This document shows positions 35,857-45,660 of a stretch of DNA of 64,000 nucleotides, piece by piece. The notes beneath the pieces are model-generated. The model worked only from the letters and a program-made list of their open reading frames with translations. It was not told the origin of the DNA and searched no databases. Origin of the DNA: Vibrio sp. HB236076. Lineage in GTDB: Bacteria; Pseudomonadota; Gammaproteobacteria; Enterobacterales; Vibrionaceae. Location: assembly GCF_040957575.1 (NCBI RefSeq), contig NZ_CP162602.1, positions 434,001-498,000 on the forward strand. Reading direction: 5' to 3'. The translations under genes were made by a program, and so were the position numbers. Within the stretch, counting starts at the first letter, position 1, and the number at the start of each line of letters is the position of its first letter.

Positions 35857-37101
35857 TTAAACGAGAACGGTATAAAGCAGATAGACGTTTAAGCACACAA
35901 CCAGACCGGTAATTAAAACACCGGTCACCTGAGTCAATCGGTTGTTGGTGTAGTCGCCCATTGTCTTGTTTTCATTGGTGAATTTGAGTAATGGGATCAG
36001 TGCTAACGCAATACCAAAACTCAAAATAACCTGGCTCAAAATCAAAATGTCAGTGGTGTTAACTCCCATTGCGATAACGACAAAGGAGGGGACCATGGTG
36101 ACCAGTCTTCTTAGCCACAGCGAAATACGGAATTTGACAAAGCCTTGCATCACGACATCACCGGCCATAGTCCCGACTGTGGTTGAGGAAAGACCAGAGG
36201 CAATTAAAGACAAGCCAAATAAGGTCGCTGCAGATTGCCCAAGCAGTGGTGTAAGGGTGTGATACGCGGTTTCAATCTCAGCGACATGCTGGTGCCCGGA
36301 AAAATGAAACACCGCTGCTGCCATCGCTACAATGGCAATATTGACAAAGCCAGCAATGGTCATGGCAACCAAGACATCCGCTCGAGTTGATTTGAGCTGT
36401 GAAAGCTTATTTTGTCCCGTGGACTGTTTAAATAAAGCGGAGTGCAGATAGATAACATGGGGCATTACCGTTGCTCCTAACATACCGGCGATGAGAAAGA
36501 TTTGCTCGGTAGAGGCGATCGAAGGCAGCAATAAGCCCGTGGCAAAGGCTGCGCCGTCGGGTTTCGCCATTATAAGCTCAACAATGTAAATTGCCGCAAC
36601 GATGACGAGTAAACTGCCAATAATAAACTCAAGGGGTTTCTGCCCCTTGTTTGCCATCAACAAAATAGCACAGGTGAAAAAGGCGGTAATGGTTGCCCCT
36701 TCCATCAAACTACAACCAAACACAAGCTGGAAACCGACAGCGGCACCAATAAACTCGGCAAGATCAGTGGCAATGGCGATCAATTCAGCTTGTATCCAAT
36801 AGGGGATAATGGCCCATTTAGGCAGCCGGTCACGTAAGTGTTCAGCGAGGTTTTTACCGGTCACGATACCTAGCTTGGCTGACAAGTACTGAATGAGCAT
36901 CGCCATCAAGTTCGCGGCCAGGATCACCCAGAGCAGTTGATAGCCATAAGAGGCACCGGCTTCGATGTTGGTAGCAAAATTACCGGGGTCAATGTAGCCA
37001 ATCGCGGCGATAAAAGCTGGGCCAAGTAATAAGAGTTGGCGTTTAAGCTTAAGTGGGAAGGCAAAAAGCCCTTTTTTTGTTGAGCTGGAAATGGTTGTCA
37101 T
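35857..37101 (-). CDS. Nramp-family divalent metal transporter (MntH-like)
   Basis: Proton-coupled import of Mn2+/Fe2+. 414 residues from the ATG at 37101 (a GTG at 37113 adds four). About 11 helices; the two metal-site motifs are present: DPGNFATNI in helix 1 and [12 protein letters not shown] in helix 6. A Fur-like box lies 32-50 bp upstream of the ATG. It is a single-gene unit with its own terminator. MntH or an iron-type Nramp cannot be told apart here. Confidence 0.92.
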   Translation of the reverse strand: MTTISSSTKKGLFAFPLKLKRQLLLLGPAFIAAIGYIDPGNFATNIEAGASYGYQLLWVILAANLMAMLIQYLSAKLGIVTGKNLAEHLRDRLPKWAIIPYWIQAELIAIATDLAEFIGAAVGFQLVFGCSLMEGATITAFFTCAILLMANKGQKPLEFIIGSLLVIVAAIYIVELIMAKPDGAAFATGLLLPSIASTEQIFLIAGMLGATVMPHVIYLHSALFKQSTGQNKLSQLKSTRADVLVAMTIAGFVNIAIVAMAAAVFHFSGHQHVAEIETAYHTLTPLLGQSAATLFGLSLIASGLSSTTVGTMAGDVVMQGFVKFRISLWLRRLVTMVPSFVVIAMGVNTTDILILSQVILSFGIALALIPLLKFTNENKTMGDYTNNRLTQVTGVLITGLVVCLNVYLLYTVLV

Positions 37102-37113
37102 GGAAATACCCAC

Positions 37114-37415
37114 ATAAAAATTCTGACATACTGTAAATGAGAATCACTTTTATTTAAAGCCATGAGTCAAGGTTTTTACCGATAGCTGTCATAGGTCAGA
37201 GAGATTGATACAATGCGCTTATACCCCTTTGGCGTGGTAAGTCAATGAAAATCATCATACCAAGAGCGGTTTACCGGCAATAGGCAGAAGAGACTGTGAA
37301 TCATGCTGGCTTATTCAACGTTTTGGGTAAAGTTTGAGCGAACGGTTTCGTCTTGATAAAAAAGGGCTTTTATTTTCTGAGAGTTATGGCATAGTAACTC
37401 CATCGCTTCGGTGCT
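37114..37415. other. intergenic region before tRNA-Gly
   Basis: The first 50 bp hold the Nramp promoter region and Fur-like box. From 37160 to 37415 I see no gene; the stretch upstream of the tRNA must carry its promoter, but no convincing -35/-10 pair can be chosen. Confidence 0.5.
37133..37151. promoter_or_regulatory. Fur-like box before the Nramp gene
   Basis: GTAAATGAGAATCACTTTT matches 13 of 19 positions of the Fur consensus GATAATGATAATCATTATC, 32 bp from the gene start. MntR control is an alternative. Confidence 0.5.
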
Positions 37416-37489
<74 letters not shown>

Positions 37490-37534
37490 ATCTCTTATCC
37501 AGTGCATTTATATCCAGTTTAAAAAACGATGCCC

Positions 37535-37568
37535 ACATTATTCAATAATGTAATATGTACATTATTCA
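37535..37568. repeat. palindrome with direct repeat downstream of tRNA-Gly
   Basis: ACATTATTCAATAATGT (37535-37551) is a perfect palindrome around a central C, and ACATTATTCA recurs at 37559-37568. It begins 45 bp after the tRNA and has no T-run. The remaining bases to 37858 show no gene or other structure that I can support. Confidence 0.5.
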
Positions 37569-37858
37569 GCCTTACTCAATCAATACGTTAATTTAAATGC
37601 TCTTCAATGACGAAATGATCGACTCATTACTATTAATGGTACAGCTTTTGTGTCTCGATGACTAAAAACCATTGCGTCAATAATGGCAAGGTGTGCTATT
37701 GGGTTAAGATATACGATATCAATCTTATTGAAATGTAATGCATTTAGTCATATTGGATAGGTTATGGCTTGATAATCCATCAAACCATCCTTTACCCGGT
37801 TGTACTCTAATCTTACCCATGGAGTGGGGAAACTACATCATCAACCTCGAATTAAGGT

Positions 37859-38830
37859 TTACTGATAGGTCATCAGTTGGTGGTCATTAAAATACTGCAT
37901 CATTTCGGCTTTTGGCAGGGTGGCAGTGTGCTGAATGACAGAGCGAGTAAGGTGAGGGGCAAAGTTTTCGATAAAATCATACATATACCCCTGCAAGAAG
38001 TTGTTTTTGTTGAAACAGATCCAAGCGTAACAATCTGGAATAAGCCCTTCTAGCGAACGAACCACTAATTTATCGCTGATCTCATGAGTGGCCACAGAGG
38101 CAATGATTCCTATCCCAACGCCGCGGCTCACATACTCTTTTATCACTTCTGAATCCATCGCAGTAATGGCGTAATGAGGTCGTAGCCCCGCTTGTGAAAA
38201 AGCTTGATCGATTGCGGTTCTTCCCGTTGATTTGAGCTCATAACTAATGATCTTTTCATCGGCAAGATCATTGAGGCTCAATTGATCGGTTTGAGCCAGA
38301 GGGTGATCGGCGGCCAAAATCAAGGACAAAGACCACTTGTAAGCCGGTAAAATGGTCAGCCCTAATTGCTCTTCGACATCATGAGCGACAATCGAAAAAT
38401 CAAACGGGCCAGAGGGGAAAGCGACGCTTTTTGTCCCCGGTTCTATGGTGCCTAAATGCAAGGTGACGTTGGGGTATTTTTTCATAAAGTACTCCAACGC
38501 TTGAGGTAGTAAAAACTTGGCGATGGCATTGGTCGTATGCAAGTGAAGCTGGCCTGAATCAGGTGACGTGACACTATTGGAAATGGCTTTGATCCGCTCT
38601 TCAATATCCAGCATTTTACTGGCTTCATCAATGACCAGTTTCCCCACCGCAGTCGGCCCTGATAAGTGTTTGCCTTGGCGCTCAAAAATTTGGATACCCA
38701 ATTCATCTTCAAGTAAAGCCACCTGCTTACTGATGCCTGGCTGTGAAGTAAACAACTTTTCAGAGGTGAGAGAAATATTATAGCCATTTCGTTGGATCTC
38801 ACGAATATAACGCAATTGTTGCAGCTTCAT
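37859..38830 (-). CDS. LysR-family regulator, CysB/Cbl-like
   Basis: 323 residues from the ATG at 38830, which has AAGGAAA upstream and gives the CysB-type N-terminus MKLQQLRYIREIQRNGYNIS; the frame extends 11 codons further without family similarity. Helix-turn-helix LTSEKLFTSQPGISKQVALL; effector domain blocks GQLHLHTTNAIAKFLLP and EYVSRGVGIGIIASVA. CysB/Cbl regulators sense sulfur-source metabolites. The true CysB is normally a house-keeping gene elsewhere, so this is probably a paralogue. It diverges from an amino-acid-type binding protein gene that it may control. Confidence 0.85.
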   Translation of the reverse strand: MKLQQLRYIREIQRNGYNISLTSEKLFTSQPGISKQVALLEDELGIQIFERQGKHLSGPTAVGKLVIDEASKMLDIEERIKAISNSVTSPDSGQLHLHTTNAIAKFLLPQALEYFMKKYPNVTLHLGTIEPGTKSVAFPSGPFDFSIVAHDVEEQLGLTILPAYKWSLSLILAADHPLAQTDQLSLNDLADEKIISYELKSTGRTAIDQAFSQAGLRPHYAITAMDSEVIKEYVSRGVGIGIIASVATHEISDKLVVRSLEGLIPDCYAWICFNKNNFLQGYMYDFIENFAPHLTRSVIQHTATLPKAEMMQYFNDHQLMTYQ

Positions 38831-39079
38831 AGCGGTTTCCTTGCTTGAAAAGAGGTATGCCAACTGTCAAAACACACTGAGAGTCTGGCTTTATGTACAA
38901 GATAAACAACAGTATACCTTATATTGACAGCGAAAATAGAGTGCTTTCCTGATTCGCGTATATCGAATCACTCTTGATTATTGTATTGTAGATTATTGAT
39001 GTTATTTATAAAACAGTGAAATCATTTCGCTTATCTGTTGATGCTGATAAGTCAAGGGTTTTACTCATAGGGAGTCAAT

Positions 39080-39844
39080 ATGAAAATTGTTCACAAGGTC
39101 GCTCTCACCGCACTGGCGGCTTTGGCCTTTCAAGTACAAGCCGATGTCCTGGACGACATCGTCGCACGGGGTTATGTCAAAGTCGGCACAACGGGCGATT
39201 ACAAACCGTTTAGCCACTTAGAAAATAAAACCTACCGCGGCTATGATATTGATGTTGCAAAATACTTTGCTAAGCAACTTGGGGTAGAGGTGCGCTTTGT
39301 TCCGACAACCTGGAAAACGCTAACCGCGGATCTTCAAGCAAACAAATACGATATTGCCATGGGTGGCATTACGCGCAAAATCAGTCGACAGTTGGTTGCC
39401 GAGCAGTCTCAAGGCTACATGACTTTTGGTAAAGTGTTCTTGGTGGCAAAAGGCAAATCGTCGCAGTTTGATCGTTTGGATAAGGTCAATCAGCCAGAGG
39501 TTAAAGTCGGGGTCAATATCGGCGGTACCAATGAAAAATTTGCCGACCAGTTTCTTACCGAGGCGAGGTTGGTGAAATACGAAAATAATCTCGATGTACC
39601 TAAAGCGGTAGCTCGAGGTGACGTCGATGTCATGGTAACAGAAACGCCTGAAGCCTTGTATTATCAAGCGACCGACGCGAGACTTGAAGCGGTCAGAGAA
39701 GAAAACCCTTTCACGAAAAGTCAATTTGGTTATTTGGTGCCGAAAGGGGAGCAACGTTGGCTTAATACGGTGAATTTTATGATGGATGAGTTGGTACTCA
39801 AAGGGATTGATAAACAGATAATGCAAGATAACCAACTGCAATAG
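39080..39844 (+). CDS. periplasmic solute-binding protein (family 3, cyclohexadienyl dehydratase-like)
   Basis: 254 residues with a signal peptide MKIVHKVALTALAALAFQVQA. The fold-defining blocks VGTTGDYKPFSHL, GYDIDVAKYFAKQLGVEV and DIAMGGITRKISRQL are those of family 3 amino-acid-binding proteins, most like the periplasmic cyclohexadienyl dehydratases (PheC type, which form phenylalanine from arogenate or prephenate). No permease or ATPase is adjacent, so an enzyme or orphan receptor is plausible. It diverges from the CysB-like regulator. A start at 39016 in another frame overlaps its beginning but is a shadow. Confidence 0.8.
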   Translation: MKIVHKVALTALAALAFQVQADVLDDIVARGYVKVGTTGDYKPFSHLENKTYRGYDIDVAKYFAKQLGVEVRFVPTTWKTLTADLQANKYDIAMGGITRKISRQLVAEQSQGYMTFGKVFLVAKGKSSQFDRLDKVNQPEVKVGVNIGGTNEKFADQFLTEARLVKYENNLDVPKAVARGDVDVMVTETPEALYYQATDARLEAVREENPFTKSQFGYLVPKGEQRWLNTVNFMMDELVLKGIDKQIMQDNQLQ

Positions 39845-39990
39845 TGAAGACAGCCGAAAGGCGTCGTTGAGACAAGGCGCTTTTCATTATCAACAATGTT
39901 TGAAAACTGTTTTCAATTCAAGGCGTATTCTCTTTTTGCGACAGCGCTATACACTGAGCCCCTGTCAAAGCAAAGCCCTTGGAGAAAATA

Positions 39991-40657
39991 ATGTCTCAAT
40001 CTATTTTCGACGATCTGAACACGCGTTACACCGCCAAAAAATACGATCCACAAAAGCGCATCTCTGCACAAGACCTCGAGATTATTAACGAAGCGCTGCG
40101 TTTGTCTGCTTCTTTAATTAATTCGCAACCTTGGAAGTTTGTCGTGATTGAAAGCGACGACGCCAAGCAAAGATTGCACGATTCTTTTGAGCATAAACAT
40201 CAATTTAATCAGCCACATGCCAAGGCTGCTTCTCATACGATTCTGTTTGCTTACGATCCTCATTTTTACTAAAGAGAAGTTTAGCAAGCGCGTTGATGTT
40301 GAAGTCAGTTCAGGTCACTTACCGCCCGATATGTACGATATGTACGATATGTTTATGGGCGCTTACGCATTTGCAGAGCAAAATACCGATGAACAGGGTT
40401 ACAATGGCAATTGGACTAAGGCGCAAGTGTACCTTGCTTTGGGTAACATCATGCACGTTTTGGCGCGTTTAGGTATTGCTTCTACGCCGATGGAAGGGGT
40501 AGATCCAGACATGCTGGGTAAGCTGTTTGCCAAAGAGCTCGATGGTCATGTTTGTGAAGTGGCATTGGCGATGGGTTACAGCAAAGTCGATGAAGACTAC
40601 AACTACGGATTGCCAAAAGCACGTTTACCATTAGAAACGGTTGTTGAAGTTATCTAA
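39991..40657 (+). pseudogene. NfsB-like NAD(P)H nitroreductase, frameshifted
   Basis: FMN-dependent nitroreductase/dihydropteridine reductase family. The ATG at 39991 follows GGAGAAAATA and gives MSQSIFDDLNTRYTAKKYDP with the FMN motifs SASLINSQPWKFVVIES and HTILFAYDPHF; the frame then hits TAA at 40270. The rest of the protein continues in the +1 frame (TKEKFSKRVDVEV ... GNWTKAQVYLALGNIMH ... VALAMGYSKVDEDYNYGLPK) to 40657. Removing one T from the T5 run at 40263-40267 restores one frame of about 221 residues. A triple 9-bp repeat encodes DMYDMYDMF at 40328-40354. It is a real lesion or a homopolymer sequencing error. Confidence 0.85.
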
Positions 40658-40891
40658 GGCTCAGTCGAGAATATTTTTATAAGTAAATACGTCAATATTG
40701 AGCAGCCAGAAAAATGACTTGTAGCTATCATGTCTCTGCTAACTAAGATACATAAAGGTTAGAAATAGACAATGAAATGAGGTCGGAAAGTTTAGTCATA
40801 AAACAATATTTATATTGTCAGAAAAATGTTAACGCCTTATTATGCAACTCGATTAGCCAATGTTGCTAATGTGAATTAATAAGGAAAAATA

Positions 40892-41155
40892 ATGAAATCA
40901 ATTATCAGTTTAGGTTTGGTCATTTTATTGGCAGGTTGTTCTGGAGCAAATATTAGTTCTCAAGTCAGAGAGTCTGGCGTTGAGGGGACAAATATGATGA
41001 CTCGTTGTGTGAACTATTCAACCGGTAGTGATAGTCGTACCAATAGTATTCTAGAAAAATACGATGGCTGGAAGCTGATTTATGTCTCGGAATATACTAC
41101 GGACAACAAGGCTAATTCGGCCGCTGTTATGTGTTTTGAAAAGCCGGCATCATAA
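40892..41155 (+). CDS. small lipoprotein of unknown function
   Basis: 87 residues: signal and lipobox MKSIISLGLVILLAGC (Cys16, then Ser, so outer-membrane sorting is expected), mature part with two more cysteines (TRCVNYSTG and VMCFEKPAS) that may form a disulfide. A good ribosome-binding site AAGGAAAA precedes the ATG and a strong terminator follows, so the gene is probably real. I recognise no family. Confidence 0.75.
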   Translation: MKSIISLGLVILLAGCSGANISSQVRESGVEGTNMMTRCVNYSTGSDSRTNSILEKYDGWKLIYVSEYTTDNKANSAAVMCFEKPAS

Positions 41156-41175
41156 TTAAGCGCGATATGATAACG

Positions 41176-41215
41176 AAAAACGGATAATGCCCTGGTTGGC
41201 ATTATCCGTTTTTTA
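41176..41215. terminator. strong bidirectional intrinsic terminator
   Basis: AACGGATAATGCC / GGCATTATCCGTT, a 13-bp perfect stem with a 6-nt loop, A-run before and T-run after. It serves the lipoprotein gene on the plus strand and probably the convergent tcyP. Confidence 0.92.
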
Positions 41216-41284
41216 TTTTAAAACAAACAGTATTTTACTCTTTATTTGCCATATAGAGTATTCAAACTCTTGGCTAAGGTGTTA

Positions 41285-42664
41285 TTAAGCTTGGCGCTGT
41301 TGGTATTGCACATCATCACTTTCTGCTGACGATTTTAATACGCGGCTGGTGATGGTACCGGCCGTCATCGCACCAGAGACATTGAGCGCGGTTCTCGCCA
41401 TATCAATCAAAGGTTCTATTGAAATTAATAAGGCCACAATGGTAACCGGTAAGCCCATTGCTGGGAGCACGATTAACGCCGCAAACGTCGCGCCGCCACC
41501 CACACCGGCAATCCCAAATGAGCTAATGGTGATCATGGCAACAAGAGAGACGATAAAATGCACATCAAGTGGGTTAATGCCCATACTTGGCGCCACCATC
41601 ACCGCCAGCATGGCAGGGTAAATCCCGGCACACCCATTTTGGCCTATGGTCGCGCCAAAGGAAGCGGAAAGGTTAGCAATGGCGGGTGGCACATTGAGTT
41701 TGCTCACTTGCACTTCCACGTTTAGCGGAATGGTTGCCGCCGAACTTCTCGAGCTAAAGGCGAACGTTAAGACTGGCCAAATTTTCTTGAAGAAAGCGAT
41801 TGGGCTGACGCCAACAAAGGAGACCAAGACGCCGTGTACCACAAACATGATCGCAATCGCCACATAAGAAGCGACAATAAAGCCCAACAGGTTGAGGATG
41901 TCATTGGCGCTGGAAGTGGCGATCACTTTTGCCATTAACGCGGCAATACCGTAGGGCGTTAAGGCCATGATCATTTTAACTAAGCGCATAACAACAGATT
42001 GAGCAGACTCGACAAAGTTACGCAGTGGCGATTCTAATTGCGCGTTCTCATGCATGACTTTACGAGTCGCAATACCGACCAGTACGCCAAAAATAACCAC
42101 GGCAATGATCGAGGTCGAACGTTGGCCGGTTAAATCTGCAAAAGGGTTGGTCGGAATAAAGCTGACCAAGATCTGTGGAATGGTTAAATCACTGACCATA
42201 CCCGCTCGGTCTTGTAATACTGCGATTCTAGCGGTTTCTCGAGCGCCCTCTGTGAGTCCATCAGCACTGAGTCCAAAGATACTGGCAACAGCGATACCGA
42301 TCAGCGCGGCAATTGCAGTGGTCAATAACAGCACACCTATGGTCAGAGAAGAAATTTTGCCCAGTGAGCCGCCTTTGTCGAGTTTGACCACTGCGGAGAT
42401 CATCGACACTAAAACGAGAGGCATGATCACCATTTTTAACAAGCCGACGTAACCTTTGCCGACGATATTAATCCATTCTAAACTTTGGTGAGTGACGGCG
42501 CTTCCTTCGCCGAAGATCAACTGTAAGGCCAAACCAAACAGCGAACCGGTGATCAGTCCTATGAGCACCAATCTTGACAAGGTGTGTTGTGCTTGTTGCT
42601 GCTTGAACAAGTACAACATAATGCCAATAAAAACAGCCAGTGAAATTATTACAGCCAGGGTCAT
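41285..42664 (-). CDS. tcyP: L-cystine symporter TcyP (YdjN)
   Basis: Sodium/proton-dependent cystine importer of the dicarboxylate/amino acid:cation symporter family. 459 residues; matches E. coli YdjN/TcyP block by block: EWINIVGKGYVGLLKMVIMP, FIPTNPFADLTGQRSTSI, FAFSSRSSAATIPLNVE, SFGATIGQNGCAGIYPAMLA and GVGGGATFAALIVLPAMGLP. The last blocks form hairpin loop 2 and helix 7 of the fold. Monocistronic. In enterobacteria tcyP is under CysB control, and a CysB-like gene lies 2.5 kb away, but no direct link can be seen. Confidence 0.93.
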   Translation of the reverse strand: MTLAVIISLAVFIGIMLYLFKQQQAQHTLSRLVLIGLITGSLFGLALQLIFGEGSAVTHQSLEWINIVGKGYVGLLKMVIMPLVLVSMISAVVKLDKGGSLGKISSLTIGVLLLTTAIAALIGIAVASIFGLSADGLTEGARETARIAVLQDRAGMVSDLTIPQILVSFIPTNPFADLTGQRSTSIIAVVIFGVLVGIATRKVMHENAQLESPLRNFVESAQSVVMRLVKMIMALTPYGIAALMAKVIATSSANDILNLLGFIVASYVAIAIMFVVHGVLVSFVGVSPIAFFKKIWPVLTFAFSSRSSAATIPLNVEVQVSKLNVPPAIANLSASFGATIGQNGCAGIYPAMLAVMVAPSMGINPLDVHFIVSLVAMITISSFGIAGVGGGATFAALIVLPAMGLPVTIVALLISIEPLIDMARTALNVSGAMTAGTITSRVLKSSAESDDVQYQQRQA

Positions 42665-42877
42665 GGATATACCTTTGTACAGAACTTTATTCTGATAATT
42701 TAAAATGTGGGGGATAAAATAAGCGCGGTAAGGTAGCGGCTAGAGGCTTATTTTTAAAATGACAAAGTGGTATGAGTTATAGCTTATAGTAATAACAAAT
42801 AAGCAACTTATTGATATAAAAAGGTCTGAGTTAAATATTTGCCTCACGAGGGATAAATAGATTGCGCTGAGAGACTA

Positions 42878-42904
42878 AAAAGCATGAGGCGTGCTCATGC
42901 TTTT
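42878..42904 (-). terminator. terminator after the 216-residue membrane protein gene
   Basis: AAAAGCATGAG / CTCATGCTTTT, an 11-bp perfect stem with a 5-nt loop; on the minus strand it ends in TTTTT. It lies 22 bp past the stop at 42926. Confidence 0.88.
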
Positions 42905-42925
42905 CTTCACATCTTGACGCAAGGT

Positions 42926-43576
42926 TTAGCCGTGAGTGGCGATGGTCTTATTGGCGACGGTCTGGCTTTGTTTGACCCTTGGATCTAATATCACAAAGAA
43001 TAAAGCGGCATTGAGCATTAAAGCGTAGCCCAATAACTCAAGTCCTTCTTCAACTAAGTTTTTGATATCGCGCATATAGTTATCAGCTAAAAAAGACTGC
43101 CAAAAATCGTTCATACCCGCTAGACGCGAGAAGACGAAGACGATCAAAAAGCCCAATAACCAGGTGTGAAACTGTGGAAGGTTAATCCATACGTTGATTT
43201 CTTTGACTAAGGCTTGGCGGTTTTTCCAAGCAAAGACCCCAGTCAACGCCATGATCAAAAGAGCAGGGTACTTCCAAGCACCATGGGGAAAGTACAACTC
43301 GATGTGATAATCCATTTCACGAATGAAAATAACGGCAAAGAAAGCACTCAAAATGGTAAAAATCAAAGGAAGGTGCGCACTTTTTTTGCGTTGAACGAAG
43401 CAAATAGCGGAAGCAAACAACATAAAGCCGGCCTGACACAGTTCAATCAAGGAGCTTTCTGAGGTCGTGTGATCCCACTTTACACTGTAAACTCCAATCA
43501 CCAAGGTGATGAGCAAGGTGGCAAGCAAGGGCAGAAACTGCAGTAAAAACGCGTTTTTGATTGTAACGTTCTTCAT
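42926..43576 (-). CDS. conserved-looking integral membrane protein, function unknown
   Basis: 216 residues with about six hydrophobic segments (FLPLLATLLITLVIGVY, LCQAGFMLFASAICFV, LIFTILSAFFAVIFI, ALLIMALTGVFAW, WLLGFLIVFVF, LGYALMLNAALFFVI). Charged motifs within or next to membrane segments, IREMDYHIE and LVEEGLELLGYALML, stand out as likely functional residues. No family name recalled. Monocistronic with its own terminator. Confidence 0.8.
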   Translation of the reverse strand: MKNVTIKNAFLLQFLPLLATLLITLVIGVYSVKWDHTTSESSLIELCQAGFMLFASAICFVQRKKSAHLPLIFTILSAFFAVIFIREMDYHIELYFPHGAWKYPALLIMALTGVFAWKNRQALVKEINVWINLPQFHTWLLGFLIVFVFSRLAGMNDFWQSFLADNYMRDIKNLVEEGLELLGYALMLNAALFFVILDPRVKQSQTVANKTIATHG

Positions 43577-43934
43577 GGTATTACCTGATATAAAAAAGAT
43601 AAAACAATATTAACATTTGACGCAGATCACAAAAAAGAGGTGTTCTGTCAATTGATTGTAGATAAATTCGCATCAATCGACATTTTTAGCTAGAAGTTAA
43701 GTGGCCATCTACACGGGTAACAGGATGGTTGTCTCGCCTTGCAGAGAGAAACGTTCATGCCCATTAACGGATATTTATTGATAAATACTGTGAACGTAAC
43801 TATTAATATAAATAACACTCGCAACTTAATAAATGAAAGTTTATTAAGTTGCATTGAGAACATTAAATATTATTTCATGCTCATTAAAATATTTATTATC
43901 ATGTAATAAAAGTTAACCCTAATGAGTCGTGTAA
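43577..43934. other. gene-free AT-rich interval
   Basis: 358 bp between two divergent genes. Apart from the inverted repeat at 43821-43852, I see no gene, RNA or clear promoter pair. Confidence 0.5.
43821..43852. repeat. perfect 13-bp inverted repeat
   Basis: GCAACTTAATAAA and TTTATTAAGTTGC around TGAAAG. No T-run follows, so it is not a standard terminator. It lies 83 bp upstream of the DUF3574 lipoprotein gene and could be a regulator site or cruciform. Confidence 0.7.
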
Positions 43935-44381
43935 ATGAAAAACAATGGTTTATTAAAACAATACAAATTAATCTCAGCTTTATTCTTCGGCTTGGTTTTA
44001 CCAGGTTGTAGCACTGTACAATCTCATGATCCAGAAAGTAAAAGTTGTATTGTGGGAAACCCCATGCAAGAGAGTGAGTTGTTTTTTGGTTTGAGTCGTC
44101 CTGATGGCTCCACTATTTCTGAAAGTGAATGGCAAGCCTTTGTCGATCAAGAAGTGACGCCTCGCTTTACTGCGGGTTTGACCGTAAGCCAAGCCCAAGG
44201 GCAATGGTTAGGTAATAATGGCGCTGTGGTAAAAGAGGGCAGTCGGGTTTTGACCTTGATTTACCCAATGCGTGAGGAGCAAAGCCTTCGTGGTGTCGAC
44301 GAGATACGTGCTTTGTATCAATCTCAATTTGATCAAGAATCTGTGATGAGACTGGACAGCCATCGCTGCGTTTCTTTCTAG
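43935..44381 (+). CDS. DUF3574-type lipoprotein
   Basis: 148 residues: N-terminal hydrophobic segment and lipobox VLPGC (Cys25), then a DUF3574-like domain (ESELFFGLSRPDGSTISESEW, QAFVDQEVTPRFTAGLTV, AQGQWLGNNGAVVKEGSRVLTL; each quoted in part). The family occurs as small periplasmic or lipid-anchored proteins of unknown role. Single gene. Confidence 0.8.
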   Translation: MKNNGLLKQYKLISALFFGLVLPGCSTVQSHDPESKSCIVGNPMQESELFFGLSRPDGSTISESEWQAFVDQEVTPRFTAGLTVSQAQGQWLGNNGAVVKEGSRVLTLIYPMREEQSLRGVDEIRALYQSQFDQESVMRLDSHRCVSF

Positions 44382-44475
44382 AGTATTTTTGCTTGCCCAT
44401 CACAAGTACTAGAAAAAAGGGTATTTGTGATGGGCAGACTTAACGTTAGTCTAAAGTTTGTTGCTAGTACAACAT

Positions 44476-45660
44476 TTAAATGACTAACCCAACAATGGCT
44501 GCTGATAATAAGCTGACTAATGTCGCACCATAAACTAAGCGAAAACCAAACCGAGAGACAAGGTTACCTTGCTGCTCATTAATGCCCTTTATGGCACCAG
44601 CGACAATACCAATAGAGGCAAAATTAGCAAATGACACTAGAAAAACCGATAAAATACCGAGGTTACGAGGTGTGTATTGCGCTGCCAATTCTTTGAGTTG
44701 CAACATAGCAACAAACTCATTGGATACCAGTTTGGTTGCCATAATGCTGCCCGCGCTCAGGGTGTTATCACCAGTAATGCCAATGATCCAGGCCAATGGA
44801 TAAAAAAGATAGCCCATTAACTCCTGAAAGCTGTAACCAAACACGGCGCTAAATACTGCATTGATGGCTGATAGTAAGGCGATAAAGCCCATCAACATGG
44901 CTGCAACGATCATCGCAACTTTGAACCCTGCCAAAATATAATCGCCTAACATTTCAAAGAAGCTTTGTTGTTCATGCAAGTCAGCGAGCTCTGGCTCAGG
45001 TTCATCCGTCGCGTCATATGGATTGATAATCGACAGAATGACAAAGGTACTAAATAAATTCAGTATGATGGCGACAACGACGTATTTTGCTTCGATCATC
45101 GACATGTAAGCGCCAACGATCGACATCGATACAGTAGACATTGCCGTTGCGGCCATGGTGTACATTCGGCGTGCTGACAAGGTGTGTAATATGCCCTTAT
45201 AGGCGATAAAGTTTTCCGACTGCCCTAGCATGAGTGAGCTGACAGCATTAAAAGATTCTAACTTGCCCATACCATTGATCTTGGACAGTACGGTTCCGAT
45301 TAATCGAATGAAAATGGGTAATAGGCGAAAGTGTTGCAAAATCCCAATTAAGGCAGAAATAAAAACAATAGGACAAAGTACGTTAAAGAAAACAAACCCC
45401 AACCCTTGCTGGCTCATGTTGCCGAATACAAAGTTTATCCCTTCAGCGGCGAAGGCTAATAGGTGATCAAAAAGACCGGCAATGGCACTGACTACCGTGA
45501 TACCAACATTCGAATTGAGTAATACCCAAGCGATGACGACTTCTACCAATAGCAGTTGAACAATAAAACGCACCTTGACCGATTTTTTTTCATAACTGAC
45601 AATAAAAGACAAAGTAAATATCATTATTAATGATAATATAAAGTGAAAAATTGATGGCAT
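44476..45660 (-). CDS. nupC: NupC-family concentrative nucleoside transporter
   Basis: Cation-coupled nucleoside importer, 394 residues, with about ten helices. Family blocks: [34 protein letters not shown] (substrate and ion site around QSE/N), [29 protein letters not shown] and [20 protein letters not shown]. Several paralogues are usual in Vibrio, so nucleoside preference is open. No nucleoside-catabolic gene lies beside it. Confidence 0.93.
   Translation of the reverse strand: MPSIFHFILSLIMIFTLSFIVSYEKKSVKVRFIVQLLLVEVVIAWVLLNSNVGITVVSAIAGLFDHLLAFAAEGINFVFGNMSQQGLGFVFFNVLCPIVFISALIGILQHFRLLPIFIRLIGTVLSKINGMGKLESFNAVSSLMLGQSENFIAYKGILHTLSARRMYTMAATAMSTVSMSIVGAYMSMIEAKYVVVAIILNLFSTFVILSIINPYDATDEPEPELADLHEQQSFFEMLGDYILAGFKVAMIVAAMLMGFIALLSAINAVFSAVFGYSFQELMGYLFYPLAWIIGITGDNTLSAGSIMATKLVSNEFVAMLQLKELAAQYTPRNLGILSVFLVSFANFASIGIVAGAIKGINEQQGNLVSRFGFRLVYGATLVSLLSAAIVGLVI

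Noticed and set aside
44394..44436. TGCCCATCACAA/TTGTGATGGGCA inverted repeat after the DUF3574 gene as a terminator
   Set aside because: The stem is good but no T-run follows on the plus strand and only a broken one on the minus strand; function not assignable.
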